DNA of 64,000 bases from Vibrio salinus (lineage in GTDB: Bacteria > Pseudomonadota > Gammaproteobacteria > Enterobacterales > Vibrionaceae): assembly GCF_021272385.1 (NCBI RefSeq), contig NZ_JAJSDZ010000010.1:1054001-1118000 (forward strand), written 5' to 3'. Position numbers and translations under genes: made by a program. Shown piece after piece: positions 23,612-33,047 of the stretch (position 1 is its first letter; each line of letters opens with the position of its first letter). Under the pieces are notes generated by a model, which had not been told where the DNA came from, did not search any database, and saw only the letters and a list, made by a program, of their open reading frames with translations.

Positions 23612-24360
23612 CTATTGATTCTGTTGTGTTTCCAGCGTAGATAACATTTCTAACATGGCTTTATTTGACGGCGCATGCAATATGTTATTTTCAACAAAAT
23701 TTGAGATACCTGGATAACTGGTTTTCATCATATTCATTACCGCGTCCTCTGAATTGTAACTGGAGTGAATAAAATGGATTTGAGAATTATCGATCAATAA
23801 CCAATCCGCCCCTTTTTGGCTGGTTGGCATTCCGACACTACCAGCATTGACCACTCTTTTTTGCCCGATGTTTATATCAAACTGTATGTGAGTATGACCA
23901 CAAACAATGAGTGTTTCACTCGCATTTTTAAAAAGCTGATGCAGGCAATCTTTCGGTGTTTCAGTGGTGAAAATATCCAGATCGCTGGATGGTGTGGCAT
24001 GACAAAATAACACCTCTCCGATCTCTTCAACGGCCATTGTTTTGATGTCTGTCCAGGTCATCAAATAATCAATATCACTGGCTGAAAGTTGTGTTGAAAC
24101 CCACCTTGTCACTTCGTCTGAATAAGCAGACAAGCCTCCAATCGTCTTACCGGAAATGCATCGGAACAACTCATTTTCCGCATTACCCAAAATACAATCA
24201 ACCGGGGTGGTCACTCCTTTAAGTATTTCCAGCGTTTTTGCAGGCATAGGACCAGCAACCACATCCCCATCCGGTCCACATTCCATTTTGTTAAATCCTG
24301 CAAAACGGCTTGCAACGCGAATGGATTGCCGTGAATATCATATAACGCCGCAATTCTCAT
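23612..24360 (-). pseudogene. Metallophosphoesterase broken by a one-base frameshift
   Basis: ATG 24360 opens MRIAALYDIHGNPFALQAV, the calcineurin-like N-terminus with the metal-binding DxH, then runs LTKWNVDRM and leaves the frame at the GGGG run near 24272-24278, stopping soon after. The rest of the enzyme continues in another frame from there: GDVVAGPMP, ILGNAENE, VLFCHATP, LIVCGHTHIQFD and NAGSVGMPTS, all canonical YfcE/ApaH-like motifs. One missing G would join the two into a protein of about 249 residues. Either a real inactivation or a homopolymer sequencing error. The reading frame after the shift alone would lack the DxH motif and be inactive. Confidence 0.8.
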
Positions 24361-24393
24361 TATGACCAATCCCTAAAATGATCTCCGTTCAGA

Positions 24394-26094
24394 TCAAATA
24401 TCCGCTTTCACTTTAAACTTGTTCATCGCATCCTGTAAGTCATGAGCAAGTTTAGACAAGGCTTCACTGGCCACTTCGGCCTCCTCTGCGGAATGGACGA
24501 TCAACTCACCGGTATCTTTGATACCAACCATATTCTGACTAATTTCCTCAGACGCCGAAGCCTGCTGCTCATTCGCCGCCGCAACCTGAGCACTAGCGTC
24601 AGTCAATGAATGTACAACATTTGATATTTCGCTGATACCTTCCCGGGATTCATCAATGAGCGCAGAAACCTCGGTAATACCTTCACTGTTTTTTTGTATA
24701 CTCTCGACAGTTGAACCGGAATTTGTAACCAGTTTTTCTATCAATTCATAAATTTGCTTCGTCGCCTCCTGGCTACGGGTTGCCAATGCTCTGACTTCAT
24801 CTGCAACAACCGCAAAGCCACGCCCCTGATCACCGGCCCGTGCAGCCTCAATGGCAGCATTAAGTGCCAACAGGTTAGTCTGTTCCGCAATCGCATTAAT
24901 TTCTGTCACAAAATTTTGTATTTGTTCTGAGCTTTTCTGTAGATCTTCAACAAGTAACTTGGATTTTTCTGAGCGCTCGACAAGATCATTCGTGATTTTT
25001 CTAGTCGTTTCAATTTGCTTAAAACTCTGTGAAATATAATTTTCTGCTGATTGCGTTGAGGCCGCTGCATTCGATGCATTTTGGGCCACTTCCGTGATCG
25101 TAATACCCATTTCATGCATCGCTGTTGCAACCTGATCGGTACTATCCTGCTGAACATTGATGGCATCACGGTTAGCTTTGGACACGGTTGCCAGTTCAGT
25201 GATCGTTTCAGCAATAGTATTAGTAGCGGATTTAATCGTATGAACTACTGAATTTAATGACCGGGACGTCTTGTTTAAAGCTTTCAGTAACAGACCAATT
25301 TCATCGTTTTGGCTGTCGTCAATTTCAACGGTAAAATTCCCTCTGGCCACTTCCTCTGCAACATAACACGCTTTCCTTAAAGAATGAATCATCTGCCTTG
25401 CAATGAGTAAACCAATCGTCATGCCTAAAAATAAAGAAACCAGTGCGATCGATAACATCCCTATAAAAGCATACTCTTCATCCTGCTTAGTCTTAATCAC
25501 GGCATCTTTGGTTAGTGTTTCAACCTGAGTTAAAAAATTTGACAACTCAGAATTGAGCATATCTTGGAGGCTTTCTACTCGTTTCAAATTAGAATAGATC
25601 AAAGAATCATCTTGTTTTGATACGATCAGTTGCAAAACAGTCGTCGCTTGCTCTTCATAATTCTTATGATGACGGATAATACCTTCCAAATCATGATTTA
25701 GCGTCATTGCTTTTTGCTGCAACTCTGGAGTCAGAGCATGCTGAATTGCATCATTCATTAATGCTTTTGCTTCCAGAATTTCGTCATCAAAACGACGGGA
25801 AAGAGACTCAAACTGAGTTTTTAGCCTTCCTATATAGCTGGCAGTTTCAGACTCTGAAACATCCAATACCCGTAGCGCTTTTTCTAAGATAACGGCACTG
25901 TGAAGCTGTTGAACCGTAATGTCGCTGGTTAGCTGAATTAAAGGAATGTTTTCATCGGCAACCCCCTTAATCTCATAAGCTATCTGCTTCATCTTAAATA
26001 AACCATAACCTGCAATGGCCAAGCTTAATAGCGACATTATCAAAATTATGATCATCATTCTCACGTTTATGGAGCGATTATTCAGCCATTTCAT
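24394..26094 (-). CDS. Methyl-accepting chemotaxis protein
   Basis: A 566-aa chemoreceptor. An N-terminal span (about residues 10-30, MMIIILIMSLLSLAIAGYG) is followed by a helical four-helix-bundle-type periplasmic domain (to about 190), a second span (YAFIGMLSIALVSLFLGMTIGLLIA), a HAMP domain, and the cytoplasmic signalling hairpin with the conserved tip AEQTNLLALNAAIEAARAG and GFAVVADEVRALATRS. There is no C-terminal CheR-docking pentapeptide. ATG 26094 has AGGGG upstream; an in-frame start at 26151 is unsupported. It reports to CheA/CheW; the ligand is unknown. Confidence 0.95.
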   Translation of the reverse strand: MKWLNNRSINVRMMIIILIMSLLSLAIAGYGLFKMKQIAYEIKGVADENIPLIQLTSDITVQQLHSAVILEKALRVLDVSESETASYIGRLKTQFESLSRRFDDEILEAKALMNDAIQHALTPELQQKAMTLNHDLEGIIRHHKNYEEQATTVLQLIVSKQDDSLIYSNLKRVESLQDMLNSELSNFLTQVETLTKDAVIKTKQDEEYAFIGMLSIALVSLFLGMTIGLLIARQMIHSLRKACYVAEEVARGNFTVEIDDSQNDEIGLLLKALNKTSRSLNSVVHTIKSATNTIAETITELATVSKANRDAINVQQDSTDQVATAMHEMGITITEVAQNASNAAASTQSAENYISQSFKQIETTRKITNDLVERSEKSKLLVEDLQKSSEQIQNFVTEINAIAEQTNLLALNAAIEAARAGDQGRGFAVVADEVRALATRSQEATKQIYELIEKLVTNSGSTVESIQKNSEGITEVSALIDESREGISEISNVVHSLTDASAQVAAANEQQASASEEISQNMVGIKDTGELIVHSAEEAEVASEALSKLAHDLQDAMNKFKVKADI

Positions 26095-26460
26095 GTAAAT
26101 CCCCTGACGCAACGGTACGTTAATCCACTTAATTTTTATTAGAAATGTCATTTATTATCAGTTTAAGCATAGTCAGCTATACAAAAAATGAGCAACAAGT
26201 TTTATGATAAGATTCACATTATAAATTCGATTTTCAGTATCTCACGACGTTATACCAATATAAAAAACCAAAAAAACAAAATAAATAGACCAAAAAACTT
26301 TATTTTTTAAAATTAAAAAATCAATCTCTTACATATGCAATTAATTTAAAGAATATTATGAAAAAACCAGTTTAGAAATTCTTAGATATTCAGTTAAATA
26401 ATCAAAATAAAAGAGTAAGGTAACATTATCAGCATTCATCAAAATAACAGGTCAGATTTT
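26095..26460. other. AT-rich intergenic region, nothing recognised
   Basis: This 366-bp stretch between the divergent chemoreceptor and M3-peptidase genes is very AT-rich and must hold both promoters. I see no RNA gene, repeat or coding frame. Confidence 0.5.
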
Positions 26461-28307
26461 ATGACGGCAACGACTTATTTAAACACGCTCAACCACAACT
26501 ACCTGACGGTTCACCGAAAAAAAGAAGACCTATTTTGGGATACCTATATGGGGATCAGTGGTGATCATGAACAGGCAGCAAAGGCACAGAGCGACTGGAT
26601 ACATTTTTTAGCAGACCCGAATAAAATAAGCGAAATAAAATCCCAGATAAAAGAAGCAGAATCTTTAAGTAATCCTCTGGAAAGAAAAACAACCATAACC
26701 GGATTAAACGGATGGCTGGTCATGTTTGAATCACATGCAATTGAGTCACAAAAAGGACAACAACTGAAAACAGAATTAATTAATTTTGAAGCCGCCTTAT
26801 TTGAAAAGAAACAAAATCACACAATGACGTATCGGGACGAAAACGGACATCTACCGATGCTTCCCTTCCGGTACTCAGCTCACTGATCCGCACATCCGAT
26901 AATGAAACAGTAAGAAAATCGGCTCATTCCGCACTACTGGAACTTGAACAATGGTTACTGCAAAATGGATTTATTGAACTTATTAAGCTAAGAAATAAAT
27001 TTGCCCACGCACTGGGATACGATTCTTTCTTTGATTATTCCGTTGTTAAAACAGAACAAATGTCAGCAAAAGAATTGTTTGTAATTCTGGATGATTTTGA
27101 ACAACAGACACGCCAAAACCATCTTAAAAGTCTGGCTGATTTATCAAATAAAAAAGGAAAACCGGCACTGACCGGACACAACTTTGCTTTTTCATATTCA
27201 GGAGATGCCATGCGGGAACTGGATTCTTACGTTCCTTTCTCAAAATCACTTCGTCACTGGGTTGATTCTTTTGGTCGTCTTAACATTAATTATTCCGAAG
27301 CTGAACTGACTCTGGATCTTTTGGATCGTAAAGGCAAATATCAAAACGGATTCTGCCATGGTCCGGTTCCTGCTTTCTATGATCAAAATCTCTGGGTCCC
27401 AGCCAAAGTTAATTTCACAAGTAATGCCAAGCCTGATCAGATGGGAAGTGGGTACGATGGAATAAACACATTATTCCATGAAGGTGGTCATGCTGCCCAT
27501 TTTGCAAATGTAAAGATGAATGCGCCCTGTTTCTCTCAGGAGTTTGCTCCAACATCTATGGCTTATGCCGAAACTCAGTCAATGTTCTGTGACAGCCTGC
27601 TAACGGATGCTGACTGGCTCAAACAATATGCTATTAACGCATCCGGCGACGCTGTTCCCGATGATATCATAAAAAAAATGGTCTACTGCAGACAACCGTT
27701 TAAAGCATATGGTGAACGCAGCATATTAGTTGTGCCCTATTTTGAACGTGCTTTATATCAGTTAACTGACGACGAACTAACGCCCGAAAACATTACCAAT
27801 TTAGCCCGTAATATGGAAAAAAATATTCTTGGTCTGGAGTGCAGTCCCCGGCCACTACTGGCCATTCCACACCTTTTATCCGATGAATCAGCCTGTTCTT
27901 ATCAGGGGTACCTTCTGGCTCATATGGCGGTATATCAAACCAGAGCCTACTTTACTGAAAAATTCGGATATCTTACTGATAACCCGGAAATCGGCCCTCT
28001 TCTGGCTAAGCACTATTGGCACAAGGGCAATCACATATCTCACAGTCAAACAATTGAAAGCCTGACCGGCGAAAAATTCTGCGCCAAACATCTGGCTGAT
28101 GCCTGTAATTTATCAGCAGAAGATGCCTGGCTCTATGAGCAAAAAAAAATCACATCACTCAACACTCGGACAAGAGCTAAAATATCCCCGTTAAACGCCA
28201 CCATAAAAATTGTTGATGGACAATCAACTATCTGCGATAACACACTCTCAGATGAAGAAATGTGCCGGCAATTCGAATGCTATGTAAATGAGAAATACGG
28301 ATGCTGA
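26461..28307 (+). pseudogene. M3-family oligoendopeptidase broken by a one-base frameshift
   Basis: From ATG 26461 the frame reads as the N-terminal helical part of an M3 peptidase (LNHNYLTVHRKKEDLFWDTYMG) to TYRDENGH, then drifts to a stop at 26886. The next frame continues the protein from about 26853: TDASLPVLSSLIRTSDNETV, RNKFAHALGYDSFFDY, and through to the zinc site TLFHEGGHAAHF (HEXXH), ending at 28307. Joined, they give about 615 residues, normal for the family. Loss of one base near 26850-26853 explains the break. A start at 27060 could give a 415-aa fragment with the active site but no N-terminal domain. Natural inactivation or sequencing error. Confidence 0.85.
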
Positions 28308-28343
28308 CTTAATTGGTCTTTCATTATCGGATAATTTAAACAA

Positions 28344-28377
28344 ATCAGGTTATGGCAAATGCATGCCATGGCCTGAT
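28344..28377 (+). terminator. Hairpin after the M3 peptidase gene
   Basis: ATCAGGTTATGGCA (28344-28357) pairs with TGCCATGGCCTGAT (28364-28377) allowing two G-U pairs, with a 6-nt loop. It follows the stop at 28307 by 36 bp. No U-tract follows, so its role as a terminator is uncertain. Confidence 0.45.
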
Positions 28378-28488
28378 ACGTTCCCCGCGCGTCTCTTTCC
28401 ACTCATTAATTATTTGGAATAAGAATCACACAAATAACCATCCACAGACTTTTTTCATTCTTTTCTCAGAGAATATTTCTCTTATTTT

Positions 28489-28520
28489 TGTATATAGACT
28501 ATATATACAATGTATATACA
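28489..28520. promoter_or_regulatory. TATATAC inverted repeats, candidate autoregulatory operator
   Basis: TGTATATA (28489-28496) and TATATACA (28502-28509) are inverted around 5 bp, and the palindrome TGTATATACA follows at 28511-28520. Three evenly placed half-sites next to a ribbon-helix-helix gene suggest its own operator. The site covers the most upstream possible start codon of that gene. Confidence 0.5.
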
Positions 28521-28524
28521 TTTT

Positions 28525-28719
28525 ATGAGCGATGATATGGGAAGTAAAAAATCATCAAATAAAAAGGACTGCCAGCTAGTCCTGCGTATCAACCGAGAGC
28601 AGCGCGATAAATTTATCGAACTCTGCGAAGATATGGATACGTCTGCAGCCCGGGAAATCCGGAAGTTCATTAAACAATACGTTGCAACTCATACAAAGGT
28701 AAATACAGATAAGTCTTGA
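28525..28719 (+). CDS. Ribbon-helix-helix (CopG/Arc-like) DNA-binding protein
   Basis: A 64-aa basic protein: DCQLVLRINREQRDKFIELCEDM gives the beta-strand and first helix, DTSAAREIRKFIKQYV the second helix, as in small RHH regulators. Possible starts are 28510, 28525 and 28537; the first falls inside the TATATAC repeats, so I use 28525, with low certainty (28537 has a GAG in range). RHH proteins bind as dimers in the major groove, often to inverted repeats upstream of their own gene. A 29-aa Lys-rich peptide gene follows 51 bp downstream, probably in the same transcript, which ends at the hairpin 28904-28931. Confidence 0.7.
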   Translation: MSDDMGSKKSSNKKDCQLVLRINREQRDKFIELCEDMDTSAAREIRKFIKQYVATHTKVNTDKS

Positions 28720-28770
28720 GCTCTGTGGTACTGGACTAAATTATCATCATAATTTATGGAGTAAGACACA

Positions 28771-28860
28771 ATGGCAAAAACCAAAAAAGATCTTAAAAAA
28801 TCACTGAAAAAAGCAAAAGCTAAGGTAAAAAAAATCAAAAAAGCAATCAAAAAAGCATAA
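28771..28860 (+). CDS. 29-aa lysine-rich peptide
   Basis: ATG 28771, preceded by GGAG with 9-nt spacing, encodes MAKTKKDLKKSLKKAKAKVKK and then IKKAIKKA before TAA. Fifteen of 29 residues are Lys, and the KxxKK spacing gives an amphipathic helix with Leu, Val and Ile on one face, like histone H1 tails or membrane-active peptides. A clear terminator follows. I do not recognise a family. It could bind nucleic acid or be a partner of the RHH protein upstream; both are inferences. Confidence 0.6.
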   Translation: MAKTKKDLKKSLKKAKAKVKKIKKAIKKA

Positions 28861-28903
28861 GACTGCTATCACAGACTTATTCTCAGATTACCAATGCTTA
28901 ACC

Positions 28904-28931
28904 GTAGCCCTGATAAATATCTCAGGGCTAC
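28904..28931 (+). terminator. Terminator after the Lys-rich peptide gene
   Basis: GTAGCCCTGA (28904-28913) pairs with TCAGGGCTAC (28922-28931) with an 8-nt loop, followed by ATTTTTA. A good intrinsic terminator 43 bp after the stop. Confidence 0.85.
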
Positions 28932-28965
28932 ATTTTTAAGTTTCTCATAACGATCCCAGATCCAA

Positions 28966-29703
28966 TTAAGTACGTATGAACTGAAGTAATGAATAACCAA
29001 GAGATATAACAGACAATCCAATCATTATGTAGTAAGCAGCGGAATTGATAAATAACCATTTCCCCGACTTAAATAACTGCTTACCCAGTAGAGCCCCTGC
29101 CAGAGAAAGAACAACATAAAAATAGGGATGCTCAGGTAATAAAGGGATTTGTTCTGTAACAAAAATATTACTGCCAACCACAAATATCATTGTTATGAAA
29201 AAATAGCTGACAAGTGTGTTTCTTTGTTGTTCAGCAGAAATGGATTGGTGGCGGATATGAATGACAATCGGTGCCCCACCGGCAGATACCGCACTTGTGC
29301 TCCATCCTGATAAAAAACCACATAACCAGGGTGAGCGAATGCACTTCATCGCTGATTCATTAGGCAATTTTGTCAAAACCGCCAATCCAGTAATGGTCAG
29401 AGGTACCAATACTTTCAGCCATGCTTCGGGCAATCTATACAGCATAAACACGCCCAAAGGTACCCCTAGTATGGTAGCCCACAACACCGGTTTTAAAACG
29501 TCAAAATGCGTCTTTTTCCAGCTATCAAATACCAGTGGAAAACTGATAATCAATTCAACTAATAATATAGCAGGCACGATTTCTGAAACAGGATAAAACA
29601 ACGAAACGACCAGTATCGTGATCATGGAATAACCAAACCCGGTGTAACCACGGATAATACCAGCTATCACTACAGCGGTGATAATACTCAAATCCATAAC
29701 CAT
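28966..29703 (-). CDS. TSUP-family permease (TauE/SafE-like)
   Basis: A 245-aa membrane protein with about seven or eight spans. The first repeat has IITAVVIAGIIRGYTGFGYSMITI, the family's G-rich signature, and the second has WLCGFLSGWSTSAVSAGGAPIVIHI, also typical. TSUP proteins export sulfite, sulfoacetate or other organic anions, or import sulfur compounds. I use ATG 29703, which has GGAG upstream; the open frame extends to 29745. It is a single-gene unit; no linked sulfur pathway gene lies next to it, so the substrate is open. Confidence 0.85.
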   Translation of the reverse strand: MVMDLSIITAVVIAGIIRGYTGFGYSMITILVVSLFYPVSEIVPAILLVELIISFPLVFDSWKKTHFDVLKPVLWATILGVPLGVFMLYRLPEAWLKVLVPLTITGLAVLTKLPNESAMKCIRSPWLCGFLSGWSTSAVSAGGAPIVIHIRHQSISAEQQRNTLVSYFFITMIFVVGSNIFVTEQIPLLPEHPYFYVVLSLAGALLGKQLFKSGKWLFINSAAYYIMIGLSVISLGYSLLQFIRT

Positions 29704-29860
29704 CTGATGTCTCTCCGGTTCTTGATAACCACGAAAAAGCGACAACGTAACTTAAAATAACTAGCAGCGTTATTCAATAATAGTAATCAGAGTCTACATT
29801 CCCGTCGTGGTCCACTCCTGAATATCTTTGATGCCAGTGCCGGTTTCATCAGACATAAGA

Positions 29861-29883
29861 AAAGCCGGATATTAACCGGCTTT
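29861..29883 (-). terminator. Terminator of corA
   Basis: AAAGCCGG (29861-29868) pairs with CCGGCTTT (29876-29883), 7-nt loop. On the minus strand it is followed by TCTTATG after T4. It is about 80 bp beyond the corA stop. Confidence 0.75.
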
Positions 29884-29963
29884 ATGAAATAGGGTCATCA
29901 ATTTTTATCAGTAAAATTAATAGCTACGCCATGAAATCCTGAAATCCTATACCCCTTATTATC

Positions 29964-30920
29964 TCAAAGCCAACCTTTACGTTTGAAATAAAAATACGGT
30001 GCAAATCCGGAAGCCAGCATCAGCCCCAGAGCAAAAGGATAGCCGCCTAACCAGTGTAATTCAGGCATAAACTTAAAGTTCATGCCATAAATACTCGCAA
30101 TCACTGTAGGAGGTAAGAAAACGACGGCCGCAATTGAAAAGATTTTGATTATCTGATTTTGCTCAATATTAATGAATCCTTGAGTGGAATCCATCAAAAA
30201 ATTAATTTTATCGAACAAAAACGTTGTGTGTGACATCAAAGCTTCAATATCGTGGCTAATTTCAGTCAAGGCTTCCCGGTGTTCACTTCTCGATTTTAGA
30301 TTTCTCAGTAAAAACGAAATATTTCGCTGAGTATCCATCAGACACAAACGAACTTTACCATTGCTGTCCTCAAGGCGGGCTAAACGGCTAATGCTTTCTT
30401 CCAGATCAGGTTCTTCACTTTCCAGAACATCGTAACTGACTTTTTCAAGCTCTTTATGAATATCCTCGAGTGTATCCGCATGATTTTCAACTTTCTGATC
30501 AAGCAATGTCACCAGTAAACTGTCCACATTGCTACAATGAACCTGACCTTTTCTGGCCCGTAAGCGCAGAAGGCGAAAATCGGCAACATCCCCTTCACGG
30601 ATTGTAATCAATCTTTTTTTCTGAAGGATACAGGCAACAGTTACAGGAGAATGCCTGCCCTCTGAACGGGACAAAAACAAGGAGTGAACATGCATACCTG
30701 TCTTTTCAATAAAACAACGCGCGGAAGTCTCAATCTCTTCAACATCATTTGATTTGGGTAATTCAATACTTAATAGAGAAGTGATGAGTTGCCTTTCTTC
30801 TTCTGTTGGTTCATGAGCATCAATCCATTCTGCCTGTTCAATAAAGACGCTAAGATCACTGGAGCCTTCGGTCGGCATCGCTGTAATCAGGCCATTTATG
30901 ATTTTAAAAAATCTCAGCAT
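29964..30920 (-). CDS. corA: Magnesium/cobalt transport protein CorA
   Basis: A 318-aa channel subunit, the same size as E. coli CorA (316). The cytoplasmic funnel covers residues 1 to about 255; CLMDTQRNISFLLRN and GFINIEQNQIIKIFSIAAVVFLPPTVIASIYG lead into TM1, whose end carries the selectivity motif YGMNF. MPELHWLGGYPFALGLMLA and FAPYFYFKRKGWL complete TM2 and the basic tail. Five subunits form an Mg2+ channel that closes as cytoplasmic Mg2+ rises. GMN rather than the ZntB-type GINVGG rules out ZntB. It is a monocistronic gene with its own terminator. Confidence 0.96.
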   Translation of the reverse strand: MLRFFKIINGLITAMPTEGSSDLSVFIEQAEWIDAHEPTEEERQLITSLLSIELPKSNDVEEIETSARCFIEKTGMHVHSLFLSRSEGRHSPVTVACILQKKRLITIREGDVADFRLLRLRARKGQVHCSNVDSLLVTLLDQKVENHADTLEDIHKELEKVSYDVLESEEPDLEESISRLARLEDSNGKVRLCLMDTQRNISFLLRNLKSRSEHREALTEISHDIEALMSHTTFLFDKINFLMDSTQGFINIEQNQIIKIFSIAAVVFLPPTVIASIYGMNFKFMPELHWLGGYPFALGLMLASGFAPYFYFKRKGWL

Positions 30921-31357
30921 TAGGCACTCCTCTTAATTATTACGAATAGATTCGAAATCTTTATATTCGATATTTCCGCTCTCTTTACTGCTATACAAAA
31001 ACAGTTAGTTACATTGAATTTTCATCACGCCATTCAAATCAAAATAAACCTTATGGGCACATCGTCTGAAAACGGAATGAACCTGTACATAAAATATGCC
31101 GATTGTATGAATGACATGCATGGGAAAAGAAAAATTAGCAACAAAGCAAAGGTTGGCAACTATCACCCAATCCCTCACCTCAGTTAGATCGAATAATCAC
31201 TTTACTATGCTACCAGCTCTTATTAAGCCGCCCGATTATAAGCGTCTGTCATGGCAATAATCAAAACAAATTTTATTTTTATACATCAGGTTTTTAGTGT
31301 CATCCCCATTTGTGTAAGCCAGTATATTTACTTTTTTTGATAAATTTATTACAAAAA
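30921..31357. other. Intergenic region between corA and the cfa terminator, nothing recognised
   Basis: About 437 bp holding the corA promoter. I see no coding frame, no riboswitch and no repeat that I can name. Confidence 0.4.
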
Positions 31358-31389
31358 AATACCAAAGCTTCGAACGATGCTTTGGTATT
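31358..31389 (-). terminator. Terminator of cfa
   Basis: AATACCAAAGC (31358-31368) pairs with GCTTTGGTATT (31379-31389), 10-nt loop. On the minus strand the stem is followed by TTTTTTT. It lies about 108 bp beyond the stop at 31497. Confidence 0.85.
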
Positions 31390-31496
31390 AATTTGATACC
31401 TAGTCTAAAAATGAATGAGTCCAACTCGTTAGTAACAAAAATGTATAACCGACTCATTTATTAATGCTTATTGATATTAACTCTTACCAGTCAGGT

Positions 31497-32687
31497 TTAT
31501 TTGTACATATATTCGCGGGTTAAAGGCAAAATCTGCTTACCGGCTTTCGTTGCCACTATCTGATGCAAAGATACCCAGTTTTGATAAAAAGCATAAGCGC
31601 AACCAGCCAGATACACACGCCAGATTCTGAAATGCTTATCGTCCACCATACTCTGCAATAGATCCGCTTTAGCTTCAAAACGCTCAGCCCAATGATCAAG
31701 TGTTTTTGCATAATGAACACGCAAATTTTCTATATCTGTCGCTTCTAAACCAGCATTAGCCATTTCAAACAGAACTAAACTGATATGTGGTAACTCACCA
31801 TTAGGGAAAACATACCGATCAATAAACTCACCGCCACCACCAGGTGCACTTCCTGAGTTTGGATCGCTGGTTGTTATACCGTGATTCATGATAACACCAT
31901 CATCAGCCAGTAAACTGTTTAGTTTTTTGAAATACAAGGGTAAGTTATCGATGCCGACGTGCTCAAACATACCAACGCTGGTAATACGGTCAAAAGTACC
32001 TTCAACATCCCGGTAATCCAACAACTTAACCTGACAACGATCTTCCAGTCCAGCGGCTTTGATTCTTTTCTGAGCTTCCTTAAGCTGTTCCTCAGATAAA
32101 GTAATACCTGTGCAAATTGCGCCAAATTTTTGAGCCGCACGAATGACAAGAGCTCCCCAACCGCACCCGACATCTAACAAAGATTGCCCGGGCTGAAGAT
32201 TTATTTTATTCAGAATATGGTCCAGTTTTTGTTCCTGAGCCAAATCCAGCGAGTCATCATCATGACGAAAATACCCGCACGAATAAACCATGTTTTTATC
32301 CAACCAGTGGCTATAAAATTCGTTCGAAACATCATAGTGGTAGGATATAGAGTTCTTATCGACTTTTTTAGTGTGTTTATGCCGTATAGAGCTACCATGC
32401 TTAAGTTTGCTGTTTTCTCCTTCTTCCACAAGTCTGGTGGCAACTTCAATGACATCGGTCACTTTGCCCTGAACATCAAGCTTACCTTCAACGTAAGCTT
32501 CTCCCAGCTTGTCTAAAGTCGGATGAACAAAATGTATCAATGAACTCATGTTTGGAATATCAACAACGATTTTTTCCTCATCTGCAAATTTGATCAATTT
32601 ACCATTCCATAAACGCAAACTCATTGGTACTGAGTATTGTGAGCTAAGATCATCAATTATTTTTTCTAGCTTCCTTTCGAAAATCAT
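31497..32687 (-). CDS. cfa: Cyclopropane-fatty-acyl-phospholipid synthase
   Basis: A 396-aa SAM-dependent enzyme that adds a methylene bridge to unsaturated acyl chains of membrane phospholipids, giving acid and stress tolerance. Seen: an N-terminal lipid-binding domain (VPMSLRLWNGKL), ISYHYDVSNEFYSHWLDKNMVYSCGYF, SAM motif SLLDVGCGWGALVIRAA, TGITLSEEQ, and FDRITSVGMFEHVG, as in Cfa. E. coli Cfa is 382 aa. AGGAGGT precedes the ATG, an ideal ribosome binding site. It is monocistronic. Regulation, possibly RpoS-dependent, cannot be read from sequence. Confidence 0.94.
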   Translation of the reverse strand: MIFERKLEKIIDDLSSQYSVPMSLRLWNGKLIKFADEEKIVVDIPNMSSLIHFVHPTLDKLGEAYVEGKLDVQGKVTDVIEVATRLVEEGENSKLKHGSSIRHKHTKKVDKNSISYHYDVSNEFYSHWLDKNMVYSCGYFRHDDDSLDLAQEQKLDHILNKINLQPGQSLLDVGCGWGALVIRAAQKFGAICTGITLSEEQLKEAQKRIKAAGLEDRCQVKLLDYRDVEGTFDRITSVGMFEHVGIDNLPLYFKKLNSLLADDGVIMNHGITTSDPNSGSAPGGGGEFIDRYVFPNGELPHISLVLFEMANAGLEATDIENLRVHYAKTLDHWAERFEAKADLLQSMVDDKHFRIWRVYLAGCAYAFYQNWVSLHQIVATKAGKQILPLTREYMYK

Positions 32688-33047
32688 AAAGACCTCCTGT
32701 GGTGCACATTTGACAAAACGATACCTAATTATTGAGACTTAGCTCAAAAAAGTAACGTTAATAAGTCATGCTACTCGCATAAATGAAAACTTCAAATCAC
32801 GTTTTCTTAACACTCATCGGATAGCTATTCATAATCTAAATGGCAGGTATTTACAGTAAAAATATTATGGAGGCGGACTTATTGAAAAATCAAGTAAACT
32901 TCCCTTCAGGAAGGTAAATAGGATTTGCTAACCTTTGTATATAAATACTGTTCAGTCAGAAAATTTTTTGAGCATGGCAAAATGTAATAAAAAATGACTT
33001 GCTTATATTATGTAAACAACGAATAACGCACTACATATAACGGGCTT
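32688..33047. other. Intergenic region between cfa and the Nudix gene, nothing recognised
   Basis: AT-rich, 360 bp; holds the cfa promoter. A short hairpin (CTTCC...GGAAG, near 32899-32913) is present but I see no coding frame or RNA gene. Confidence 0.4.

Noticed and set aside
28525..28860. Type II toxin-antitoxin system made of the RHH protein and the Lys-rich peptide
   Set aside because: The RHH protein could be an antitoxin, but the 29-aa peptide resembles no known toxin and the gap between genes (51 bp) is larger than usual. Kept as a hypothesis only.
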